From Pseudomonadota bacterium (GTDB lineage: Bacteria > Bdellovibrionota_B > Oligoflexia > Oligoflexales > Bin106), in assembly GCA_026710525.1 (NCBI GenBank), contig JAPOQT010000281.1, positions 1 to 13,352 on the forward strand: DNA of 13,352 bases, given 5' to 3'. Positions within the stretch are counted from its first letter, which is position 1. Each line of letters opens with the position of its first letter. Below the pieces are notes generated by a model that did no database searches, was not told where the DNA came from, and saw only the letters and a program-made list of their open reading frames with translations. The translations under genes and the position numbers were made by a program. This document shows positions 1 to 6,165 of the stretch, one piece after another.

Positions 1-1386
1 CACTATCAACTTTGTCTTTATTATCTCAAAATGAGTACCATAGACCACCATGACGAGCAACTTCCTTGGGGGAGCAGTCAGTCTCTCTATTGGCAAAAGG
101 CCATGCATATGGCTTATCAGATCACCCTACTTGATAACAGTCATTTTTTAACTTATTTGGCATCGGCCAACATTGCCTTCCATCATCAAGATTTGGCCAG
201 CACATGGAAAAACCTCTCCGATATTTCTGCCAGTTTTTCTCAGATGCCCTATTTCCGAGAGTCCTATGATCTTCAAACTAAAATGCTCGCTTATGATATT
301 CCAGGGCTCGCTCATGAGAAACAACAGTTTATTAAACGTCTCACTGAAGACGATGATTTGCCAAGTGAGATTTACCAACAACTTATCCTACCACTCCTTA
401 AAACCGAGTCGTTAGCCCAAGCGTCTTCTTGGATTCATCAAAAAGAAACACGACTAAATAATCGTCAATGGCAGCCACTATTTCACTATCTGAAAGCTGA
501 GATATTTTTTCATCATGGTTTATATAATCTCAGTGAGAAATACTATCAAAAATCTTTTGATAGTGGCTTACGAATGCCACAAATCACTCTCAACCTTGCC
601 ACGGTTATGCTAGAAAAAAAACCGATCGAAGCTCTCACCCTCCTAGATATATATCAAAAAAGCAAAGATTTTACTGTGACAAAGGGAAAATATGAATGGA
701 GTAATGAATATTCAGAGTTTTTATGGCTCAAAGGACTAGGGTACCTGTATCAAAAAAAAACCGACAAAGCAGAACACTATTTTATCCAGATGTTGCAAGG
801 TCTTATCCAAAATCAAAGCAGTACCCTTGAAGCCACAAGTAAACTTAGTATGCTCAGGGCCGAGTACGAGAATCAATTCTCGATAAAACCATGGCAAGAC
901 TTGCTCCACAAGTTAACACAACAACTACCACAAATAACCAAAACCCATAAATACTTAGGACTGAGTTATCAACTCAGTCACCAAAATAAACAAGCCATCA
1001 AACACCTGAGTGATGCCCTTATATTTGCGCCAGATGATCATCAACTTTATCAGATGATTAGTCGATCCTATGAAGAACTTGGGAATTTAAATCAAGCCTT
1101 TCATTTTACACAAAACGCCTTAGCTTCTGGTCCATCATCCACCACCGCAAATTATCTCTATGATCTCGGCTCTATCCTAGCCAAGCAAGGACGAGAGCAA
1201 CTCGCCATCGAACACCTACAAATGGCCTTCACACTCAACCCACAACTCAAACGTCTTGCCCTAACTAACAAATCTCTGAGCTCTTTATGGTCTCATCCTA
1301 TATTCAAAAAAGTCACTGACGTGACCTATGAATCCTCAGATGCTGATAACCAAGGATTTTCATCCCAAAAGCTTAGTGATGACTAG
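1..1386 (+). CDS. TPR-repeat protein, 5'-partial
   Basis: Tetratricopeptide-type helical repeat protein; such proteins are scaffolds for protein-protein contacts and the partner is unknown. Numbering from the first in-window ATG (position 31), clear helix-turn-helix units lie near residues 150-180, 226-255, 305-336, 338-370 and 373-405, with the usual small and aromatic TPR spacing; the last two units have the typical ending ALASGPSS / AFTLNPQ. The C-terminal stretch LSSLWSHPIF resembles the closing segment often seen after the last repeat of such proteins. No signal peptide or membrane segment is visible in the window. The ATG at 31 is probably not the true start: the ten codons before it are open to the window edge, there is no purine-rich ribosome site, and the upstream residues look like more helix. 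The gene therefore most likely enters from the left. It converges on the small minus-strand gene ending at 1475; no clear hairpin terminator was seen between them. Confidence 0.85.
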   Translation, partial: HYQLCLYYLKMSTIDHHDEQLPWGSSQSLYWQKAMHMAYQITLLDNSHFLTYLASANIAFHHQDLASTWKNLSDISASFSQMPYFRESYDLQTKMLAYDIPGLAHEKQQFIKRLTEDDDLPSEIYQQLILPLLKTESLAQASSWIHQKETRLNNRQWQPLFHYLKAEIFFHHGLYNLSEKYYQKSFDSGLRMPQITLNLATVMLEKKPIEALTLLDIYQKSKDFTVTKGKYEWSNEYSEFLWLKGLGYLYQKKTDKAEHYFIQMLQGLIQNQSSTLEATSKLSMLRAEYENQFSIKPWQDLLHKLTQQLPQITKTHKYLGLSYQLSHQNKQAIKHLSDALIFAPDDHQLYQMISRSYEELGNLNQAFHFTQNALASGPSSTTANYLYDLGSILAKQGREQLAIEHLQMAFTLNPQLKRLALTNKSLSSLWSHPIFKKVTDVTYESSDADNQGFSSQKLSDD

Positions 1387-1474
1387 TTTTATCGTTAGTA
1401 TTCTTCACAAATAAAGACTGTTCTCGCGATGAAATCTGTTGAGTGCTAGAGGAGTTTGCTGACCGCTAGTTCCT

Positions 1475-1708
1475 TTATGATTCTGACACCCTAGCAACTA
1501 AATTTTGCAAACATGATGCCAGGGAGTCGGAAGTCACAGGAGAGAACTGCTGGAAACGATCAATGGTGGACTCAATAAAACCAATGAACTCTCCTGTTGG
1601 GTATTCTTGGATCTCAATCTTATAGTTGTGACCGAGGTGAATGTACATAAGATTATGGACATAAAAAAGCCGGGATGATGGATCTAATTTTACTGCTTGC
1701 CAATTCAC
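1475..1708 (-). CDS. small conserved-looking hypothetical protein, 77 aa
   Basis: I do not recognise this protein. It is 77 residues, soluble, with no signal peptide or membrane helix. It begins with GTG, and the start is supported by an AGGGGG Shine-Dalgarno run at 1714-1719, 4-5 nt upstream. The GTG lies 16 nt after the TAA of the PilZ gene, so the two are probably cotranscribed. The sequence mixes beta-like segments (YKIEIQEYPTGEFIGFIES) with an amphipathic C-terminal helix (SLASCLQNLVARV), which suggests a small folded domain rather than a random ORF. Its position suggests a partner or accessory of the PilZ protein, but that is inference from neighbourhood only. Confidence 0.65.
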   Translation of the reverse strand: MNWQAVKLDPSSRLFYVHNLMYIHLGHNYKIEIQEYPTGEFIGFIESTIDRFQQFSPVTSDSLASCLQNLVARVSES

Positions 1709-1724
1709 AACACCCCCCTATTCA

Positions 1725-2162
1725 TTAAGCAGCTGGCAAACTTTGAGACGAAGGCTGTTCTTCGGGTGACAATTCTTTTTTCTCACTTTTTCTTTGCTCG
1801 TTGTTCTTAGCACATAAATCGATAAATGCTTGCAGAGCCTCTTTTGCCTCAGGATTAATTTGAATAATCCGAATAGCCACTCCTTTTTTCTTAGACTCCA
1901 CAGTTAATAAATCACTATTCACTACCCTAACCATTTTTGCGTTAAAAAACAGTTTATCGCCGCCAGGAATGTTCATCCACACTTCAAGAATGGATGATGA
2001 TAAAAAAGGGAAACGAGAAGGTGAATCAAAAGCTAAGAAGAACCCTGAAATTGATATGTCATCTGTGACCAAATCATAATACAATGTGCTACCAATTGAA
2101 GAAATTGAGACTCCAATAGGCTTTTGTAAGCGAACTCGATATTTTTTCCGGTTTTCTTTCAT
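1725..2162 (-). CDS. PilZ-domain protein (predicted c-di-GMP receptor)
   Basis: Single-domain PilZ protein, about 145 residues. Both PilZ signature elements are visible: the RxxxR motif as RKKYR (residues 5-9) and the [D/N]xSxxG motif as DISISG (residues 35-40), followed by beta strands and GVAIRIIQI near the end of the barrel. Known PilZ domains with both motifs bind cyclic di-GMP and pass the signal to a target. After the domain comes a helix and a low-complexity charged tail (KSEKKELSPEEQPSSQ). The ATG at 2162 is preferred because GGGGA at 2171-2175 lies 8 nt upstream. An in-frame GTG at 2177 would add five residues but has its purine run (AGAGGA) almost touching the start. The gene follows the DsbA-like gene by 49 nt with no visible terminator and precedes the 77-aa gene by 16 nt, so a three-gene operon is likely. 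Confidence 0.88.
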   Translation of the reverse strand: MKENRKKYRVRLQKPIGVSISSIGSTLYYDLVTDDISISGFFLAFDSPSRFPFLSSSILEVWMNIPGGDKLFFNAKMVRVVNSDLLTVESKKKGVAIRIIQINPEAKEALQAFIDLCAKNNEQRKSEKKELSPEEQPSSQSLPAA

Positions 2163-2211
2163 ATCTATAATCCCCACATCCTCTATCCATTAAAGATCCT
2201 ATATAACCGAC

Positions 2212-3393
2212 CTATTTTTCTTTTTTTTGCAAGCGAGCCAATTCTTTATCAATAGCTTGCTGAAATGATGATGCACTTGGACCGAGTGAGAATCGTTGAC
2301 CATTAATAAAAAAGTTAGGCGTACCTTGTACCTCTAAATCCATACCGCTTTGCTTATTTCGCTCGATCTTGGCAATCATTTTATCGGGTTTAGCCAAACA
2401 ATCTTTAAACTTAGAGTTATAAATTCCAATACTCTTTGCATACTTAACAAAGTTTTCTTCAGTTAAACCCCTAGTGTCACTAAACAATTTTTCATACATC
2501 TCCCAGTATTTCCCTTGATTGTGAGCACAGCCAGCTACGACAGCAGCAGGCACAGCTCGATCATGAAAATCAAGTGGGAAATCTCTCACAATCCAACGAA
2601 TCTTTCCTTTATACTGCTCTAGGATCTTATTAGTTGTCGGTAGAACCCTGGCACAATAAGGACACTGAAACTCAGAGAATTCAACGACTGTAATCGGACA
2701 GCCATCATCCTTACACTCAATGGGTCGAACATCATCAAGCTTAGGTCCATATCTTTCGTACTCGTTTTTAAACATGCCAATGCTATACCTTGGCTCAACT
2801 GGCTCCGACTGAAATACCTCGATATCACCTGAGTTCATCGCTTTAAATAAAACTTCACGCTGGTGATTTTGTTCAGCCTGACTACGGAGCAGTTTACGGA
2901 TATCGTCTTTAATCTCCTTATCACTCATTCCTTGAAAACGAGGCTCATTTTTATACTGCTCAAAGACAAAGTTCACCTCTTTATCGCTCACGGACACCAT
3001 CTTCTGCAAGTACTCTTTTTCAGCATTTTTAAGATCAACTTTGTTGTCTTTTGCCCATTTTTCATAGACATTTTTAAAAAAAATCTTTTGCACAGATAGC
3101 ATCATAGCTTGATAAGCTTGCTTTTCCAGTTCAAAATAACTTCCCGGAAAAAGCTTTTTAAAATCAGACTGGGTGTAGACTTTACCTTGAATCTTAACGA
3201 GTTTCTTGTTATCATGCTCTTGTGACTTTTCAGACTCTTTGGACGCAACTTGCTCATCTGACTTTTTTGATTCGGGAGAGGTCTGGGCTATCCCTTGGTG
3301 AGTCAAAAGGGCAAAAATAAAACATAATAAGACTAACAACTGAGTGGGCCCTAGATTGAATTGATTACGTAAATGTGTGATATAATGATGCAA
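2212..3393 (-). CDS. Periplasmic DsbA-family thiol oxidoreductase with SurA-N-like N-terminal region
   Basis: Secreted thioredoxin-fold oxidoreductase of 393 residues. An N-terminal hydrophobic stretch (about residues 18-31, LLVLLCFIFALL) with likely cleavage near GIAQ forms a signal peptide; C24 is not in a lipobox. A charged linker (38-65) follows. A helical region (about 66-190, beginning VKIQGKVYTQSDF) resembles the N-terminal domain of SurA/PpiC-type chaperones. The DsbA-like domain spans about 195-393 with the active site CPYC at 244-247 in EFSEFQCPYCARV and the cis-proline loop GTPNFFING (P359). Extra cysteines at 227, 232, 289 and 332 could form structural or relay disulfides. Known family members oxidise, isomerise or reduce disulfides in the envelope. 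Translation starts at TTG, supported by AAGGAA at 3402-3407 with 8 nt spacing. It is the first gene of the minus-strand operon with PilZ. The chaperone-like identity of the N-terminal half is inferred from its features. Confidence 0.88.
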   Translation of the reverse strand: MHHYITHLRNQFNLGPTQLLVLLCFIFALLTHQGIAQTSPESKKSDEQVASKESEKSQEHDNKKLVKIQGKVYTQSDFKKLFPGSYFELEKQAYQAMMLSVQKIFFKNVYEKWAKDNKVDLKNAEKEYLQKMVSVSDKEVNFVFEQYKNEPRFQGMSDKEIKDDIRKLLRSQAEQNHQREVLFKAMNSGDIEVFQSEPVEPRYSIGMFKNEYERYGPKLDDVRPIECKDDGCPITVVEFSEFQCPYCARVLPTTNKILEQYKGKIRWIVRDFPLDFHDRAVPAAVVAGCAHNQGKYWEMYEKLFSDTRGLTEENFVKYAKSIGIYNSKFKDCLAKPDKMIAKIERNKQSGMDLEVQGTPNFFINGQRFSLGPSASSFQQAIDKELARLQKKEK

Positions 3394-3401
3394 AATAAAC
3401 G

Positions 3402-3407
3402 TTCCTT
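3402..3407 (-). promoter_or_regulatory. Shine-Dalgarno fixing a TTG start
   Basis: The minus-strand AAGGAA lies 8 nt before TTG at 3393 and is the only strong ribosome site in this stretch, which supports TTG as the start of the DsbA-like gene. Confidence 0.7.
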
Positions 3408-3413
3408 TCGTGT

Positions 3414-3427
3414 GTTCGGTGCCGAAC
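3414..3427. repeat. Palindrome GTTCGG-TG-CCGAAC, possible operator
   Basis: Perfect 6-bp arms around a 2-bp centre, 20 nt upstream of the TTG start of the DsbA-like gene and downstream of its candidate -10. A tight GC-containing palindrome in a 5' leader is typical of a repressor site. The half-site GTTC/GAAC recalls LexA-type half-sites of some lineages but in the opposite order, so no regulator is assigned. Confidence 0.45.
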
Positions 3428-3456
3428 TTGTTATGATCTAGACTCTTCTAACTCTC

Positions 3457-3485
3457 ATCATACTAATAAAGCGCTACAGTAACAC
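3457..3485 (-). promoter_or_regulatory. Candidate promoter for the DsbA-PilZ operon
   Basis: Minus-strand TATGAT (3457-3462) differs from the -10 consensus at one base. With a 17-nt spacer the -35 would fall at 3480-3485 (GTGTTA, a poor match), inside the dyad at 3475-3491. This gives a leader of roughly 60 nt. The weak -35 keeps confidence low. Confidence 0.3.
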
Positions 3486-3491
3486 ACTGTA
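3475..3491. repeat. Dyad TACAGT-N5-ACTGTA over a candidate -35
   Basis: Perfect 6-bp inverted repeat with a 5-nt spacer in the divergent region between the DsbA-like gene and orn. It covers the predicted -35 of the minus-strand promoter, where a bound dimeric regulator would block or recruit polymerase. No regulator can be named from sequence. Confidence 0.35.
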
Positions 3492-3526
3492 CAACGGCTT
3501 AAATAGTGTTAAACTTATGCTGTTAT

Positions 3527-3543
3527 TGCTCAGCTACTGAGCA
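3527..3543. repeat. Dyad TGCTCAG-CTA-CTGAGCA
   Basis: Perfect 7-bp arms with a 3-nt centre, about 190 nt upstream of orn. It could be an operator, or a small hairpin followed by TATTTT on the plus strand. No upstream plus-strand gene needs terminating here, so an operator is the likelier reading. Confidence 0.35.
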
Positions 3544-3630
3544 TATTTTACCTAATCATGTGCCTTGTGTGCTCTCTTGTGATGTCACTGAACCCATAAG
3601 ACTTATGACACTCATCAACCTAGTGCAGCC

Positions 3631-3657
3631 GTGACTATGCTACCATGTGGGTATGAT
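3631..3657 (+). promoter_or_regulatory. Candidate promoter for orn
   Basis: TATGAT at 3652-3657 is one base from the -10 consensus. GTGACT at 3631-3636 is a partial -35 with a short 15-nt spacer. A start near 3664 would give a leader of about 55 nt before the orn ATG. The call is weak because of the spacer and the -35 mismatch. Confidence 0.25.
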
Positions 3658-3718
3658 ACAGGGTCACGTAAAGTTTAACCATATTTTTTTCATCATTCAC
3701 TAACGATCGAGACAACTT

Positions 3719-4297
3719 ATGAACTCACCGTCACCCGAAGCACAATCAGATCATATTGTTTGGATGGACTTGGAAATGACCGGTCTTATTCCAGAGGATG
3801 ATTATATCCTCGAGATAGCCACTCTCATCACTGATAGCGAGCTAACGGTGATTGCCACTGGACCAGAGTTGGTGGTTCATCAACCAAAATCTATTCTCAC
3901 TCAAATGGATGAATGGAATCAAGAGCATCATCAAAAAAGTGGCTTATACCAAAAAGCTTTAGATTCTACTATTTCAGTGACTGAAGCGGAAACAGCAACC
4001 CTAGGTTTTATTCAAAAGTACACGTTACCTGGTAAGAATAGTATCGCTGGCAATTCCATTTGGCAAGATCGGCGTTTCCTAGCAAAACATATGCCTCACA
4101 TTGACAAGCACCTTCATTACAGAATCATTGATATTTCAGGCATTAAGGAGCTAGCTAAGCGTTGGTATCCTAACTTAAAATTACCCACAAAAAAAAATTC
4201 TCACCGAGCCATGGATGATATTAAAGAGAGTATCGAAGAGCTCAAGTTTTTTCGGCAACATATTTTTATCCCAAAATATCAAAAAACAACCCCATGA
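3719..4297 (+). CDS. orn: Oligoribonuclease (DEDDh exonuclease)
   Basis: Cytoplasmic 3'-5' exonuclease that degrades very short RNAs (2-5 nt) to mononucleotides; in several proteobacteria it also removes pGpG, the linear product of c-di-GMP breakdown. The 192-residue length is normal (E. coli about 181). The DEDDh metal ligands are all present: D17 and E19 in WMDLEMTGL, D117 in GNSIWQDRRF, and H162 with D167 in HRAMDDI. The ATG at 3719 gives the usual short N-terminus before the first motif; its ribosome site is weak (GAG at 3709-3711, 7 nt spacing). The stop overlaps the start of the phosphopantetheinyl transferase gene (ATGA), so the two are likely translationally coupled. The DsbA/PilZ operon is divergent upstream. 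Confidence 0.95.
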   Translation: MNSPSPEAQSDHIVWMDLEMTGLIPEDDYILEIATLITDSELTVIATGPELVVHQPKSILTQMDEWNQEHHQKSGLYQKALDSTISVTEAETATLGFIQKYTLPGKNSIAGNSIWQDRRFLAKHMPHIDKHLHYRIIDISGIKELAKRWYPNLKLPTKKNSHRAMDDIKESIEELKFFRQHIFIPKYQKTTP

Positions 4298-5007
4298 CCA
4301 GCAATACTCCTATGATGGTATGGAGAGCCACACCTCAATGGAAAATTTATCACTTAAGTCCTGATTTCCCAATACCTCGAGGGGATGATTTTCTCTCGCA
4401 AGATGATCGATCAAGACTCATGACGATAAAGCACGCCGAGAAAAAACGTAGTTTCTTAAGGGGTAGGTACCTATTATCAGCTATTGGTGGTATCAAAATG
4501 CTTCAGCGGACCAGTCATGGCTATCTTTATTCGTCACCACAGGTCAGCTTATCCCATAAACACGGTTGGGTGATCTGTGGTGTATTAAACCCTGACTATC
4601 AAGGGCAACAAACACCGGCAACGACAAACATTATTTTTGGTTTGGACCTTGAAAAACAAATAATCTCCCAAAAATTAGCTGACAAATTACAACAAAAATA
4701 CGGATCAAGCCATGTAACCTGTGTTGATATGGCTAGGCCATTCCTTGGGACAATCTTATTTTCAGCTCAAGAGGCTATTTATAAAGGATTCGCTCGATAT
4801 GGATTACAGTCCCTAATGAAATCGTGCGTATTGACCCAGATCAATGACTCATTACACCCCTACTTTGATTTCGAAAGTGTTTTTGAATCAAAGATGCCTA
4901 TTCAACAGTTCGGTAGCTGTTGTGATTTCAAGGTTAACCATAAAATGGTGTTATTTGGTGATTATGAATTGATCCTATCACTCATCTCTATGGCACCATT
5001 CATTTAA
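4294..5007 (+). CDS. 4'-phosphopantetheinyl transferase (Sfp/EntD superfamily)
   Basis: Predicted to move the phosphopantetheine arm of CoA onto a serine of carrier proteins (acyl, peptidyl or aryl carriers). The 237-residue length fits the EntD/Sfp class. Landmarks in order are FLRGRYLL (54-61), the substrate-region motif VSLSHKHGW (84-92), the Mg-binding GLDLEK with D118 and E120, and FSAQEAIYKGF (156-166) with catalytic E160 and K164. The central motif is divergent (GLDLE for the usual G[VI]D[IV]E) but key acidic residues are kept. It starts at the ATG overlapping the orn stop by 4 nt and has no clear ribosome site, as expected for coupled translation. No polyketide, peptide or siderophore cluster lies in the window, so the carrier substrate is unknown; it could serve fatty-acid ACP if no AcpS exists elsewhere. 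Confidence 0.85.
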   Translation: MTSNTPMMVWRATPQWKIYHLSPDFPIPRGDDFLSQDDRSRLMTIKHAEKKRSFLRGRYLLSAIGGIKMLQRTSHGYLYSSPQVSLSHKHGWVICGVLNPDYQGQQTPATTNIIFGLDLEKQIISQKLADKLQQKYGSSHVTCVDMARPFLGTILFSAQEAIYKGFARYGLQSLMKSCVLTQINDSLHPYFDFESVFESKMPIQQFGSCCDFKVNHKMVLFGDYELILSLISMAPFI

Positions 5008-5040
5008 CCAAAAAAAAATTAGCGCTTTTTAGCAAGAAGA

Positions 5041-5238
5041 ATGCCTGCCTATAGAAGAAGAGTTAAACGGTACTTTGAGCATCTTAACGATGATATTCGT
5101 AGCATTCTTCGTGACAGTTATCTCCGAGGTTTGAGGATAAGTGTGGTCACAAAAGCTACGAGAATGCTGGCTGCAGGCCTTGATATTTCAGTTGTATCAA
5201 AATTGACAGAATTGACTCCCCAAGAAATCAAGAAATGA
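5041..5238 (+). CDS. Short ORF resembling the C-terminal tail of Rpn/PD-(D/E)XK nucleases
   Basis: A 65-residue ORF, 33 nt after the phosphopantetheinyl transferase. Its last 25 residues (MLAAGLDISVVSKLTELTPQEIK) match the small helix-turn-helix-like tail pattern (GxxxxxIxxxTxLxxxEI) at the C-terminus of Rpn-family recombination-promoting nucleases. The first 40 residues are basic and do not contain a PD-(D/E)XK core. An in-frame TAG at 5020-5022 shows that no longer protein reads through from upstream. The ribosome site is poor (AAGAAG abutting the ATG). It may be a decapitated tail of a lost nuclease gene or a small free-standing protein. The family likeness is from memory of the pattern, not a search. 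Confidence 0.45.
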   Translation: MPAYRRRVKRYFEHLNDDIRSILRDSYLRGLRISVVTKATRMLAAGLDISVVSKLTELTPQEIKK

Positions 5239-5284
5239 CAATACTAGCTGGATTAATTGGTGGATTTTGGCCTATAGTAATTTT

Positions 5285-5575
5285 TCAGGCAGATCTTCTA
5301 GAGCACTCATAAAAAGAAGTGTCGTTACTTAGGTATTTGATAGCCATTTTGTTAGAGATCAGAAAATCTTTGAAATCACTGTGTAGAATTAACCGTTTGG
5401 ATGTTAGAAAAACACCCACCCAGGGTAAATGCTCGCGTAACAGGCCATTTGCCCAACCAGAGTGACCTAAAGCTAGCTTGCATTGATGAATTCTTTTTTG
5501 ATTAGAAGAGGCAAGGATACAAAGTTGCTCCTGAGAAACATCTTTGTTAGCAGACTCAGTTCGTTTTTTAGTGGG
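5285..5575 (-). pseudogene. Start-less open frame, possible gene remnant
   Basis: A 96-codon stop-to-stop frame on the minus strand without an early ATG, GTG or TTG; the first in-frame ATG is about 20 codons before the end. The composition is protein-like (for example CKLALGHSGWANGLLREHL and LPWVGVFLTSKRL), and coding-like fragments in other frames continue upstream at 5576-5825, such as a frame ending TLDEVIEAGESYLLY. I do not recognise the family. By rough estimate, one such run could arise by chance in this much AT-rich non-coding DNA, so this is only a candidate remnant. Confidence 0.3.
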
Positions 5576-5825
5576 TCAGTTCTTTTTTTTTCTTTAAAGC
5601 TAATAAAGTAGATATGATTCACCTGCTTCTATCACTTCATCTAAAGTAGGGTTCTTGTGAGTTCAATGTTTTCAGTATTTTACTGATACGAGTAGAAGGT
5701 AGTATAAATCTTTAACACTATTGCCATTAAACAAATAGTCTTCTGCTCAAACTGATGCTTGAAACATTTTGACCACAAATAAAATAGCTTTTTCAAAAGT
5801 AGATGAAATGACGGTCACATAAATG
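5576..5825 (-). other. Gene-poor stretch with scattered coding-like scraps
   Basis: No intact gene. On the minus strand, short open segments switch frame: one reads RISKILKTLNSQ, then a different frame reads NPTLDEVIEAGESYLLY and stops, and a further upstream one reads TFEKAILFVVKMFQASV before a stop. The pattern fits a decayed gene with several frameshifts and stops, possibly continuous with the open frame at 5285-5575. This is suggestive only. Confidence 0.25.
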
Positions 5826-6165
5826 TCAGCTACATTTGTCTTTCACAGATTCTAAGATAATATTAATTTCTCGAGCTACCCCTTGTATTTCTTTGATTGA
5901 CCATCCTATAATCTTAGAAATAAACTCCTCACTTACACTTGCTTTCAGAGAAGCTGTAACAGCCTTTTTTTTGGCTTCTAACATGCCTATAGTCTCACCT
6001 CTAACTTCAGCTTCTTTGTGTCATATGCGATAGAAATTCTTCAAAAGAAAGCTTTTGATTTCCAGGTTTTTCCATCAAAAATTTGCTTGGAAGATTCTCC
6101 ATGAGATCGACAATATGCTCTTTGGGTGGAATTGTGATGGCTTGTTGAGACTGATTATGTGCCAT
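5826..6165 (-). pseudogene. Frameshifted Rpn-tail-like gene
   Basis: Two adjoining minus-strand frames form one coherent protein of about 112 residues if a single-base frameshift is repaired. Frame one starts at ATG 6165 and gives 52 residues (begins MAHNQSQQAITIPPKEHIVD, contains LSFEEFLSHM) before TGA at 6007-6009. The other frame takes up at the same place (KEAEVRGETIGMLEAKKKAV) and runs to TGA at 5826-5828, ending with SVSEEFISKIIGWSIKEIQG. The charged RGExxGMLEAKKKA helix followed by the small helical motif is typical of the C-terminal part of Rpn/PD-(D/E)XK family proteins. The junction falls near CATATGACACAAAG. No nuclease core precedes it, so it was either a short family member or an already truncated copy. 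A sequencing error is the main alternative to true inactivation. Confidence 0.65.

Noticed and set aside
2863..3099. Plus-strand 78-codon hydrophobic frame
   Set aside because: Antisense shadow of the helical part of the DsbA-like gene; the hydrophobicity comes from reading Lys/Glu-rich codons backwards.
3630..3668. Distant inverted repeat CGTGAC / GTCACG around the orn promoter candidate
   Set aside because: Arms are 6 bp and separated by 27 nt, which is expected by chance, and no looping factor can be argued.
5836..6033. Plus-strand 65-codon frame
   Set aside because: It is antisense to the frameshifted Rpn-tail-like gene, whose translation is far more protein-like; no ribosome site.
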